From: CAVPPA01 sp963841325
GTDB taxonomy: Bacteria; Patescibacteriota; Saccharimonadia; Saccharimonadales; UBA4665
NCBI GenBank assembly: GCA_963841325.1
Contig: CAWJBZ010000002.1
Location: 50,558 to 114,557 of the forward strand
DNA: 64,000 nt
Direction of reading: 5' to 3'
The notes under the pieces are model-generated. The model was not told where the DNA came from. It saw only the letters and a list, made by a program, of their open reading frames with translations, and searched no databases. This document shows positions 26,315-34,191 of this stretch, piece by piece. The translations under genes and the position numbers were made by a program. The stretch's first letter is position 1. Every line of letters starts with the position of its first letter.

Positions 26315-26995
26315 ATGCGCATTAATCGGTTTTTAGCATTGGCTACGGGTATGGGTCGCCGTGCCGCCGATAAACTAGTCCTCAGCGGCCAGGTAGTAGT
26401 TAATGGTCAACCGGCAGTACCCGGTCAAAATGTTTCCGAATTAGATGATATTTATTTCAACAATCAAGAATTAAAGTATTCGGTTGTCGTATCTCCTGAT
26501 ACACGGCTAACCGTTATGCTTAATAAACCCGTTGGCTATGTTGTCAGTCGTCAAGGGCAGGGCAGTAAAACCGTATATGATCTGTTGCCGCCACAATATC
26601 ACCACCTTAAACCGGTTGGTCGGTTAGATAAAGATTCTAGTGGATTATTGTTACTGACTAACGACGGCCAATTAGCTTATCAATTAACCCATCCCAGTAC
26701 TCATAAAGCCAAGATTTACGAAATTACCCTGAATAAATCATTGCCAATAAATCACCAACAAACTATTAGCCAATCCGGGGTTGTACTTGAAGACGGGTTA
26801 AGTCGATTTCTATTAAGAGGACCGCTTAGCGCCGACCGCAAAAAGTGGCAAGTGACCTTGCATGAAGGACGTAATCGTCAGATCAGAAGAACCTTCAAAC
26901 AGCTTGGTTATACGGTTACTAAACTCCATCGTACCCAATTCGGTAAATATTCACTAGACCATCTGGTGAGTGGTAGTTTTAAGAAATGCTCTTAA
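26315..26995 (+). CDS. RsuA/RluB-family rRNA pseudouridine synthase
   Basis: A 226-residue enzyme with an N-terminal S4 RNA-binding domain (MRINRFLALATGMGRRAADKL) and a catalytic domain with the signature GRLDKDSSGLLLLTNDG containing the nucleophilic Asp. The C-terminal motif LHEGRNRQIRR is also present. It modifies uridine in ribosomal RNA. Whether the 16S (RsuA) or 23S (RluB) site is used cannot be told from sequence alone. It lies upstream of der and pth in a ribosome-maturation cluster. Confidence 0.92.
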   Translation: MRINRFLALATGMGRRAADKLVLSGQVVVNGQPAVPGQNVSELDDIYFNNQELKYSVVVSPDTRLTVMLNKPVGYVVSRQGQGSKTVYDLLPPQYHHLKPVGRLDKDSSGLLLLTNDGQLAYQLTHPSTHKAKIYEITLNKSLPINHQQTISQSGVVLEDGLSRFLLRGPLSADRKKWQVTLHEGRNRQIRRTFKQLGYTVTKLHRTQFGKYSLDHLVSGSFKKCS

Positions 26996-27071
26996 AATAT
27001 AACCTGCAAAATGGTTTACCGTCAGATTAATAACAGAGGTATTCACCTAAAGTTGTATTATAATAACCCTG

Positions 27072-28457
27072 ATGAGTAACAAGTTACCGATAGTGGCCAT
27101 CGTAGGGCGAACTAATGTCGGCAAATCAAGTTTATTTAATGCCATACTTAAACGTCGAGAGGCAATTGTAGCCGATGAACCTGGAACTACCCGAAACAGT
27201 ACCACTGCAAAAGCTGAATATAATGGGCAGCATTTTTGGCTGGTTGATACTGCAGGCATGAAAGACCCAGAAGATGATTTCGAATTATCCATCCAAGAGC
27301 AAATTACTCAAGCAGCTGATAGTGCAGATGTAATATGGGTAGTCACTGAAGCTAATGTCATGATAACCGAAGAAGATCGTCGAGTCGCTACCCGGGCTTT
27401 AAAGAGCCGAAAGCCAGTTTTCTTAGTAGTCAATAAGATTGATCGTGCCCGAAAAACGGATATTGTATTAAACTTTGAACGCTTAGGTATTAAACCCATT
27501 ATTGGCACTTCAGCAACGCATCAGGAAGGCATTTCCCAGCTTTTAGACCAATTGATCAAGATTATACCGAAAGCTACTCTGACTGAGGACAGTGAACGTC
27601 TGCGTATTGCTATATTGGGGCGCCCAAATGTCGGCAAATCGGCACTGTTCAACGCCCTAGCCGATAAACAACAAGCCCTGGTTACCGAGCGGGCCGGTAC
27701 CACCCGCGATATTAATCGCATCACTTTACGCGTTCACAATCGAAACGTCGAATTAATGGATACGGCTGGGATTCGTCGTTCAGGCAAAATAGTGCCCGGT
27801 GTGGAGCGTTTTAGTGTACTTCGCGCACTATCGGCAATTGAGCAATCAGACATCTGTCTAATGCTCATGGAAGTAAATGAATTAAACGTTCAGCTTGATC
27901 AAAAAATCGTTGGGTTGGTTAAAGATGCTGGTAAGGGTCTTATTCTGGTAATTAGTAAATGGGATATTGCTGAGGAAAAAACCGCCTATAGCCGTGATGA
28001 ATTGGCGGCTAAGATTACAACTACTTTTGATTTTGTGCCTTGGGCTCCATTAGTATTTACTAGCGCGGTAACCGGACAAAATGTGACAAAGTTATTTGAT
28101 CTGATGATAGAGATTGATCAACAGCGCCATAAACGAATTGCTACAGCCGAACTTAACCGCTGGCTCCAACAAGCCATTGCTGCACATGCCCCGGCCGGTC
28201 TTAAAAACCGTAATCCCAAACTAAACTACATCGTTCAAGAAAACGATAACCCAACTCCCGCTTTTAAAATCTTTGGTAGTCAGACCAAATTTATCCATTG
28301 GAGTTACCGGCGATATCTAGATCACAGTCTGCGGGAAAGTTTCGGATTTGAGGGAACCTCGCTCGAGCTCTGGTTTATCGAAAAACACGTCACCCACCCG
28401 CATGGAGTTTCACCGACTTATCCAGGACCTAAATCAGGAAAAAGGATAACTTTATAA
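27072..28457 (+). CDS. der: ribosome-assembly GTPase Der
   Basis: A 461-residue protein with the diagnostic tandem G domains: GRTNVGKSSL (first P-loop, ~11) with VDTAG and NKID, and GRPNVGKSAL (second, ~183) with MDTAGI and SKWD. A C-terminal KH-like domain ends the protein (PAFKIFGSQTKFIHWSYRRYL). Der acts in large-subunit assembly. TATAAT (27059-27064) ends 7 nt before the ATG, so the message is predicted leaderless. The stop overlaps the start of pth. Confidence 0.97.
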   Translation: MSNKLPIVAIVGRTNVGKSSLFNAILKRREAIVADEPGTTRNSTTAKAEYNGQHFWLVDTAGMKDPEDDFELSIQEQITQAADSADVIWVVTEANVMITEEDRRVATRALKSRKPVFLVVNKIDRARKTDIVLNFERLGIKPIIGTSATHQEGISQLLDQLIKIIPKATLTEDSERLRIAILGRPNVGKSALFNALADKQQALVTERAGTTRDINRITLRVHNRNVELMDTAGIRRSGKIVPGVERFSVLRALSAIEQSDICLMLMEVNELNVQLDQKIVGLVKDAGKGLILVISKWDIAEEKTAYSRDELAAKITTTFDFVPWAPLVFTSAVTGQNVTKLFDLMIEIDQQRHKRIATAELNRWLQQAIAAHAPAGLKNRNPKLNYIVQENDNPTPAFKIFGSQTKFIHWSYRRYLDHSLRESFGFEGTSLELWFIEKHVTHPHGVSPTYPGPKSGKRITL

Positions 28458-29101
28458 TGGGCTGGTTAATTAAACAACCCGAACTGATGTCTAGTCCCAT
28501 CCAATTCTATACTCTAGGCCAGCAGAGACAGGTACTGCTAGTCGGTTTGGGTAATATTGGGAAACAATACACTGGCACACGACATAATATTGGCTTTTAT
28601 TGCATTGACGCTTTTGTCGCCGCCCACAAAGAATTCAACGGTTGGGAAGAGAAAAAAGATTGGCATTGCCAGATTGCTCGAGGTCTTTTAGGCGAAACTC
28701 AGGTATTAGCCATTAAACCTGCTACTTTTATGAACGCTAGTGGCCAAGCAGTCCAAGCGGTTAGTCAGTTTTATAAAATTTCACTCGATAATATTCTGGT
28801 AATTCACGATGAGCTCGATATTCTTTTTGGTCAAATCCGGATGAGGGTCGGCGGTTCTTCGGCAGGACATAACGGCATTAAATCAATTAATCAATTGGTG
28901 GGTGAAACATTTGGACGTTTACGCATCGGTATCGGACCCCGAAAACCATCAGCCATTGATAGTGCAGCTTTTGTACTAAAGAAATTTAACAAATCGGAAC
29001 AAGCTCAATTACCGTATCTTATACAAGAAGTTAATGCCATTCTAGACGAATATATTTATGGTGGTCAGTTACCTCACGAAACCCGTAATTTTTTAGTCTA
29101 G
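28457..29101 (+). CDS. pth: peptidyl-tRNA hydrolase
   Basis: A 214-residue Pth that releases peptides from stalled peptidyl-tRNA. It has the motif LLVGLGNIGKQYTGTRHNIGF with the catalytic His, PATFMNASGQ with the Asn, and IHDELDI with the Asp. About 25 residues precede the first strand, longer than usual. The ATG at 28487 is an alternative start, but the ATG at 28457 overlaps the der stop (TAATG) and would be translationally coupled. Confidence 0.95.
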   Translation: MGWLIKQPELMSSPIQFYTLGQQRQVLLVGLGNIGKQYTGTRHNIGFYCIDAFVAAHKEFNGWEEKKDWHCQIARGLLGETQVLAIKPATFMNASGQAVQAVSQFYKISLDNILVIHDELDILFGQIRMRVGGSSAGHNGIKSINQLVGETFGRLRIGIGPRKPSAIDSAAFVLKKFNKSEQAQLPYLIQEVNAILDEYIYGGQLPHETRNFLV

Positions 29102-29130
29102 TAATAAGCTATTGCAGTAATAATTTCACG

Positions 29131-29175
29131 GCTATTTAAAGAGCCTCCGGAGGGGGTGGGCACCGCCGGAGGCTC
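29131..29175 (-). terminator. terminator of the candidate structured RNA
   Basis: GAGCCTCCGG (29141-29150) and CCGGAGGCTC (29166-29175) form a perfect 10-bp stem. On the - strand it is followed by TTTAAAT, a weak T-run, while the + side has none. It lies 40 bp after the pth stop and may also protect that message end. Confidence 0.65.
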
Positions 29176-29497
29176 ATTACACCCTTCAACCCACCCCTGT
29201 GAAGCATCTGGCCGCCGATAATCATATAAGCGGAGTGCCTCCGCATTACTGCGGAACCTTTGGGGCTCACATTGAACGGGGATTCCATTGCGAACAATGG
29301 GTTAAAGGGGTTAGTATGCTTTAGAACGCTACCCCTAAAAGTTAGGAGCGGCCTAAGAGATAAGTGGAGGGTAACAACTTTCTACTGGCTACTCACGCTC
29401 TAAAGCAATCTAACGTAATCGATTCGCAAGATTAAATGCGAATCCATCGCTAGAATGGGGGTAAAAGGTACGTAAACATCACTAGTGATGTTCATAA
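29141..29497 (-). ncRNA. candidate ~357-nt structured RNA, class unknown
   Basis: It has a promoter at 29504-29531 and a terminator at 29131-29175 on the - strand, with no ORF between. Visible helices are 29396-29406 with 29318-29328 (11 bp), 29299-29309 with 29182-29192 (11 bp), a hairpin at 29421-29444 (8 bp), a hairpin at 29285-29300 with a UUCG loop and a hairpin at 29241-29254 with a GUAA loop. The two long helices each need one G-U pair that exists only on the - strand, and the GUAA tetraloop is also - strand only. I could not match it to tmRNA (no T-arm or tag), RNase P RNA (no conserved P4 strands), 6S or SRP RNA. Confidence 0.7.
29475..29492. promoter_or_regulatory. 18-bp perfect palindrome at the start of the structured RNA
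   Basis: AACATCACT joined directly to AGTGATGTT, with no spacer. It covers about +5 to +22 of the predicted transcript. A hairpin without a loop is unlikely, so a dimeric repressor site is the better reading. Confidence 0.6.
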
Positions 29498-29503
29498 ATT
29501 GCC

Positions 29504-29531
29504 ATTTTAGCAAAAACATTATATTTGTCAA
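29504..29531 (-). promoter_or_regulatory. promoter of the candidate structured RNA
   Basis: Read on the - strand: TTGACA (29526-29531), a 16-nt spacer, TAAAAT (29504-29509). The transcript would start near 29497. No coding region follows. Confidence 0.65.
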
Positions 29532-29587
29532 TACATATAACATGATTTATTAACTTGTGCAACAAGCTTATGCTTCGGTGTCGGATT

Positions 29588-29617
29588 CTGACAGAAAAAA
29601 TCTGATTGTGCTATGCT
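29588..29617 (+). promoter_or_regulatory. leaderless promoter of the 56-residue membrane protein
   Basis: CTGACA (29588-29593), an 18-nt spacer, TATGCT (29612-29617), then 7 nt to the ATG at 29625. There is no ribosome-binding site. Confidence 0.5.
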
Positions 29618-29624
29618 GAAAACC

Positions 29625-29795
29625 ATGAAGCTTATGATTTGGATTGGAATTGCCGTTGGCGGTACTTTTGGCAGTTTTCTAGGCGCTTTGTTTGATCAAG
29701 GTAATTGGCTGGGTGGTTGGAGTATTTTGATGTCTGGTATTGGCTGTTTTGTTGGTTTATGGGTAGGGTACAAGATTGGAAAAACTTATTTATAA
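29625..29795 (+). CDS. small two-helix membrane protein
   Basis: A 56-residue protein with two transmembrane helices (IWIGIAVGGTFGSFLGALF and WSILMSGIGCFVGLWVGYK) and GxxxG-type small-residue motifs. It resembles AtpZ-like or glycine-zipper small membrane proteins, but no function can be assigned. An ATG at 29613 is in frame, but it lies inside the predicted -10 box, so 29625 is preferred. Confidence 0.6.
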   Translation: MKLMIWIGIAVGGTFGSFLGALFDQGNWLGGWSILMSGIGCFVGLWVGYKIGKTYL

Positions 29796-29860
29796 GTTTA
29801 TCTCCGTACGCCTAAATTCTAAGTTGCAATTTAAGTGCGTTTGCGCTAATGATGAAGAGC

Positions 29861-32155
29861 ATGCCGAAAAACTTAGTCATTGTTGAAAGTCCAGCTAAAG
29901 CTCGAACGATAACAAAGTATTTGGGAAAAGAGTTTGAAGTCAAAAGCAGTTTTGGCCATATTCGTGATTTACCCAAAAAAGATCTCAGCATTGATACCGA
30001 ACATCAATTTACTCCAAATTATGAAATTAGCCCAGACAAGAAAAAGGTAGTCAAAGAGCTTAAACAAGCCGCTAAAAATACTGAGGTTTGGTTGGCTAGT
30101 GATGAAGATCGCGAAGGCGAGGCAATCGCTTGGCACTTAACCCAAGCAATGAAACTTGATCCAACCAAAACCAAACGGATTGTTTTTCACGAGATTACTA
30201 AGCCGGCAATTATGCACGCCATTAAGCACCCACGCACTATAAATCTGCATTTGGTTGATTCTTATCAAGCCCGCCGGGTTTTAGACCGTTTAGTTGGTTA
30301 TGAAATATCCCCCGTCCTTTGGCGCAAAGTCCGGCCTGGATTAAGTGCTGGTCGAGTTCAATCAGTTGGAGTGCGTCTGGTTGTCGAACGGGAACGAGAA
30401 ATTCGTGCCTTTCAACCAACCAGCAGTTTTAAAATTAGCGCTAACTTCGATGCTAGTGGGCGTGAACTAATCGCCGAACTAAATCAAAAATTAGCTAATA
30501 TTAATGACGCCCGGGATTTTCTATCAGTAGCTCAAAATGCCAATTTCAGCGTAACGAATATTTCTAAAAAACCGACAGCTCGAAATCCTAGTGCACCATT
30601 TACCACTAGTACTCTACAACAAGAAGCCGCCCGAAGACTTGGTTTTGGAGTTAAACAAACGATGGCACTGGCTCAACGACTTTACGAAAACGGCTATATA
30701 ACTTATATGCGTACCGATAGCACACTATTATCGACACTGGCTTTAACTGCTGCTGAAAAATACATTAAAGAATCTTTTGGGGTTGTATATCATCATCATC
30801 GCCAATACAAAACCAAGGCCCAAAATGCTCAGGAGGCACACGAGGCCATTCGTCCGACAGATTTTAAAAAAGTACAGCTTAGTGAAGATAATCCTCAAGA
30901 AAATAAGCTTTATCAGCTCATTTGGCAAAGGACTTTGGCTAGCCAAATGGCAGCCGCTCGTATGGAAAAAACAGAAGTTACTATTAAGATATCCAATCGA
31001 TCGGAATTGTTTGTCGCCAAAGGTGAAGTGTTAATATTTGATGGATTTTTAAAAGTTTATGGGACTACCAAAGACGACACAATTTTACCGGCATTAACTA
31101 ATCATCAATCTCTGTTACTCCTTGGAATAAATGCTTTAGAGTCTTTCAGCCGACCACCAATCCGATATTCAGAAGCTTTACTAGTTAAAAAACTCGAGGA
31201 ACTGGGTATTGGTCGTCCGAGTACCTATGCTTCAATTATTTCTACCATTCAGAGTCGTGGTTACGTTGAAAAAACAGACGTTGCTGGCAAAGAACGTTCA
31301 GTCCGAAAATTAATACTCCAAAAAGGCACAATTAACGAGGTAGTCAACACTGAATTAGCCGGTGCCGACAACAATAAACTCGTACCTACACATTTAGCCG
31401 AAGTGATAATCGATTTTCTGGTTAAATTTTTTCCTGATATTGTCGATTATGCTTTTACCGCCAACACTGAACATGAACTAGATCGCATCGCTAAAGGCCG
31501 ACTAACTTGGAACAATATGGTGGGATCATTTTATAAAGACTTTCATCCTTTAGTCGGTGAAGCCAGCGAGGCCTCTCGTAAGGAAGTATCTCAAGCAAGA
31601 CTGATTGGCCACCACCCCAAAACAAACCTACCGATTTATGCCCGATTCGGTCGTTATGGCCCAGTCTTACAACAAGGCGAAACCGAAGCTGCAGAAAAGC
31701 CAACATTTGCACCATTACCGCCGGATACTAAAATTGAAACCGTTACTTTAGAACAAGCTCTTCGGATGTTCAGTCTACCCAGGACTGTCGGCCAGACAAC
31801 TGACGGAGAAGAAATTAAGGCTAACGTTGGACGATACGGACCTTACATCCAAATAGGTAAAAATTATGTAACTATCAAGCCACCACTTGATCCGCATACT
31901 ATATCCGAAGCAGAGGCTCGTAAAATCTACAAAGCCAAGCTCGAATTAGATGCTAAACGAGTAATCCAATCATTTCCAAGCGGTATTAGGATTTTACAAG
32001 GTCCATACGGACCATATGTTACTAATGGTCAGAAAAATGCCCGATTATCAAAAGATGTTCAACCTGAGAAACTTACCGAAAAGGAATGTAAATTGCTTTT
32101 ATCAAAATCATCAACTAAAAAACACAGTTTTCGACGTAAGCGCTTCGCTCATTAA
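29861..32155 (+). CDS. topA: DNA topoisomerase I
   Basis: A 764-residue type IA topoisomerase that relaxes negative supercoils. It has a Toprim domain (LVIVESPAKARTI, then DEDREGEAIAWHL), SAGRVQSVGVRLV, and the active-site Tyr282 in YITYMRTDST. The C-terminus has topoisomerase C-repeats (GRYGPYIQIGKNYV, PYGPYVTNGQKNARL) instead of the tetracysteine zinc fingers of E. coli TopA. In-frame ATGs exist at 29849 and 29852, but TTGCAA, 17 nt, TAATGA lead to the ATG at 29861 with 8-nt spacing, and 29861 also fits the family start. Confidence 0.96.
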   Translation: MPKNLVIVESPAKARTITKYLGKEFEVKSSFGHIRDLPKKDLSIDTEHQFTPNYEISPDKKKVVKELKQAAKNTEVWLASDEDREGEAIAWHLTQAMKLDPTKTKRIVFHEITKPAIMHAIKHPRTINLHLVDSYQARRVLDRLVGYEISPVLWRKVRPGLSAGRVQSVGVRLVVEREREIRAFQPTSSFKISANFDASGRELIAELNQKLANINDARDFLSVAQNANFSVTNISKKPTARNPSAPFTTSTLQQEAARRLGFGVKQTMALAQRLYENGYITYMRTDSTLLSTLALTAAEKYIKESFGVVYHHHRQYKTKAQNAQEAHEAIRPTDFKKVQLSEDNPQENKLYQLIWQRTLASQMAAARMEKTEVTIKISNRSELFVAKGEVLIFDGFLKVYGTTKDDTILPALTNHQSLLLLGINALESFSRPPIRYSEALLVKKLEELGIGRPSTYASIISTIQSRGYVEKTDVAGKERSVRKLILQKGTINEVVNTELAGADNNKLVPTHLAEVIIDFLVKFFPDIVDYAFTANTEHELDRIAKGRLTWNNMVGSFYKDFHPLVGEASEASRKEVSQARLIGHHPKTNLPIYARFGRYGPVLQQGETEAAEKPTFAPLPPDTKIETVTLEQALRMFSLPRTVGQTTDGEEIKANVGRYGPYIQIGKNYVTIKPPLDPHTISEAEARKIYKAKLELDAKRVIQSFPSGIRILQGPYGPYVTNGQKNARLSKDVQPEKLTEKECKLLLSKSSTKKHSFRRKRFAH

Positions 32156-32382
32156 TTATTTATCATAATTTTCTTTGGCTATAGAGTCATAAGTTTAAAA
32201 ATCGATATTCTAAATAGCCGAGTGGTGGAGAGATTATTATTCCACAGACCAGTCATAGATTAAAAAAAATTATTATATGGTTAGTTTGCAATCACGTCTA
32301 AGTATTATATGGGATATATTTCACAACACAATCTCGATATAAATGTCATTTTCGTGCTACAATAATTTAGAGGGTGAGGCAT

Positions 32383-32411
32383 TTGACAACATATTATATA
32401 AGTTATATAAT
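32383..32411 (+). promoter_or_regulatory. perfect consensus sigma-70 promoter
   Basis: TTGACA (32383-32388), exactly 17 nt, TATAAT (32406-32411). This is the strongest promoter seen in the window. It drives the sigma4-HARE gene with a leader of about 29 nt. Confidence 0.85.
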
Positions 32412-32446
32412 TAGCATAACGCTTATTACAAGATAGGAAACGCGGG

Positions 32447-33511
32447 ATGACCAAACAGTCAACTACAACCACACCACTACAAACTAAGTCACTTACAAAT
32501 GACGTTCTGACGGCAGTTGTTGATAGAGATAGAGAGCGGGAAATTATTACCCGTCGATATGGTTTATTTGATCGAAGAGAGACCCTAGAGCAGATCGGTG
32601 AACTATTGGGCATTACCCGCGAACGTGTACGACAACTTGAAAAATCAGTTATAACCAGAATGCGCATTGCTGCAGAGCAGGGGAATGTACCCCATATTAC
32701 CGATGTTCAGGAACGGATTGTTTCAGTCCTGGAGTCACTCGGTGACGTGGCTCGTATGAGTGATCTAACTGACAAACTAGTTGCCGAAAACAGCCGAGAA
32801 GAGCAGTCTAGAGTAGCTTTTCTGGCACAGCTTTGTCCTAAACTAATTGTTATTGACGAAGATAATGATTATTACCGTAGTGTTGGCATCAAAGCCGTTC
32901 ATGACGAGAAACAACTTAAAAAACTCGTTGTTAAAATAATCGATGCCATTAAGACAATTGGCGAAGCAACAGCAATTGAAGCTGTGGCCGAACGGGCTGG
33001 TGTTAAAAATCCTAACCAAGCCCGAGCATTAGCTTCCACCTCAAAACACCTGGCTACACTAAATAATACTTGGGGTTTAATAAAGTGGCCTACGGTTAAC
33101 CCAAAGAATATCCGTGATAAGATTTATGTTATCTTGCATCAAAGTGGCAATCATATGCACTTCAATGAGATTGCCGATACTATTAAAAAATCGGATTTCA
33201 AACGTAAAGACGTAACTACTCAAGCAATCCATAATGAGCTAATTAAAGATGATCGATTTGTGTTGATCGGTCGTGGAATTTATGCCCTGAAAGAATGGGG
33301 TTATGAAAAAGGCACAGTAGCTGACATTATCACCAAAGTCTTACGTGATGCCAAGAGTCCATTACATCGTGATGAGATAGTTAAAAGAGTTCTGAAAACA
33401 CGTTATGTTAAGGAAACTACCGTATTACTGAACTTGCAAGGTAAGCCACAGTTTAAACGAGTGGCTAAAGCAACTTACACCTTAGCTACTCCGACAAAAA
33501 CTAAGAATTAA
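32447..33511 (+). CDS. sigma-70 region 4 / HARE-HTH fusion protein
   Basis: A 354-residue protein. Residues ~24-68 are a sigma-70 region 4 (REIITRRYGLFDRRETLEQIG, then GITRERVRQLEKSVITRM), the part that contacts the -35 element. Sigma regions 1-3 are absent, so it cannot open promoters alone. Residues ~222-350 contain a HARE-HTH domain (IRDKIYVILHQSGNHMHFNEIAD, FVLIGRGIYALKEWG) and a second winged-helix repeat (DAKSPLHRDEIVKRVL), related to the RNA polymerase delta subunit. It is probably an RNA-polymerase-associated regulator. The gene has the best promoter in the window and precedes a long gene-free gap. Confidence 0.88.
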   Translation: MTKQSTTTTPLQTKSLTNDVLTAVVDRDREREIITRRYGLFDRRETLEQIGELLGITRERVRQLEKSVITRMRIAAEQGNVPHITDVQERIVSVLESLGDVARMSDLTDKLVAENSREEQSRVAFLAQLCPKLIVIDEDNDYYRSVGIKAVHDEKQLKKLVVKIIDAIKTIGEATAIEAVAERAGVKNPNQARALASTSKHLATLNNTWGLIKWPTVNPKNIRDKIYVILHQSGNHMHFNEIADTIKKSDFKRKDVTTQAIHNELIKDDRFVLIGRGIYALKEWGYEKGTVADIITKVLRDAKSPLHRDEIVKRVLKTRYVKETTVLLNLQGKPQFKRVAKATYTLATPTKTKN

Positions 33512-33555
33512 TTAACATTTCTCGAAATAGACAGACTGTTGAAAACGTAAACTGT

Positions 33556-33570
33556 ACATTTTACGAACAT
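33556..33570 (+). repeat. 15-bp direct repeat, copy 1
   Basis: ACATTTTACGAACAT, 45 bp beyond the stop of the sigma4-HARE gene. Identical to the copy at 34130-34144. Confidence 0.7.
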
Positions 33571-33720
33571 TATTCAAGTAGTTTAAATTTTTTATTGAGG
33601 AATCGTTATTTAGGGATGTGGAATATATTTAAATATTTTGATTTTATTTAAAGTCGGGCAGAGCAAAAATAATTAATCGGCAATTAATAAAATTTTAAAC
33701 AGTACCATACATATTTTAAA

Positions 33721-33859
33721 ATAGGGCACCAAATGAGCCTATACATACCGTGTCGCCCATTATATCTTTTACGACATGCATATATTCCGCTTAAGCTGAT
33801 TGATGGTATGTACCCTAGACAGGGGACATCGAGGATACCTGCTGGTAATGCCTGTTTTT
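33721..33859 (+). ncRNA. possible small RNA or 3' structured element with terminator
   Basis: The helices TAGGG/CCCTA (33722-33726, 33813-33817) and TACATACC/GGTATGTA (33742-33749, 33805-33812) are contiguous on the 3' side, and TGTCG/CGACA (33751-33755, 33772-33776) is nested inside. A bulged hairpin AGGATACC/GGTAATGCCT followed by GTTTTT (33832-33859) is a plausible terminator. The promoter is not convincing (TAAAAT at 33717-33722 only). Confidence 0.35.
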
Positions 33860-33949
33860 AAACGATTACTATTAATTCAATACGTTCTTATTATCGTACT
33901 CGCTCTCTGTGTAGTCTTATTATATTGATGCTAGTTCGTCTTAGGCTTA

Positions 33950-33981
33950 TGTAAAATATTTTACAATTTGACTTATCCACA
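33950..33981 (+). promoter_or_regulatory. palindrome and DnaA box
   Basis: TGTAAAATATTTTACA (33950-33965) is a perfect 16-bp palindrome. Seven bp further on lies TTATCCACA (33973-33981), the consensus DnaA box. No dnaA, dnaN or rpmH gene is near. Confidence 0.55.
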
Positions 33982-34129
33982 GTTATGTCGTAAAGGCTTG
34001 CTTTTTCACAATTTTATTTTATTTTGATATACTTGCCCGTTTGTCTTCCCTAATTCCCTTTTTTGACATTTGATAAATTTAATTTAATTGTATAGTTTTT
34101 TCATAAATATTCATAAACCCAATAAATAA

Positions 34130-34144
34130 ACATTTTACGAACAT
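34130..34144 (+). repeat. 15-bp direct repeat, copy 2
   Basis: ACATTTTACGAACAT, 47 bp beyond the ftsQ stop. Identical to the copy at 33556-33570, 574 bp away. Confidence 0.7.
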
Positions 34145-34191
34145 GGGGTAGAGTGGTAGTGGAGTAATTAATAAATTATTATTTTAAATAG

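Larger units (their letters stand above)
33512..34191. other. 680-bp gene-free convergent gap
   Basis: Genes on both sides end here, so no promoter is needed, yet the gap is the longest in the window and very A+T-rich. It holds a 15-bp direct repeat (33556-33570 and 34130-34144), a structured segment with a terminator (33721-33859), a 16-bp perfect palindrome (33950-33965) and a perfect DnaA box (33973-33981). No ORF is supported. Confidence 0.7.

Noticed and set aside
29139..29497. Identification of the structured RNA as tmRNA or RNase P RNA
   Set aside because: No T-arm, tRNA-like ends or tag reading frame for tmRNA, and no recognisable P4/CR sequences for RNase P. Size alone is not enough.
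33930..33957. dif site in the convergent gap
   Set aside because: TTATGTAAAAT fits a XerD arm, but the expected XerC arm at 33930-33940 does not match any known consensus.
33512..34191. Origin of replication
   Set aside because: Only one good DnaA box, no dnaA/dnaN/rpmH neighbours, and gene orientation converges here, which is the opposite of an origin.
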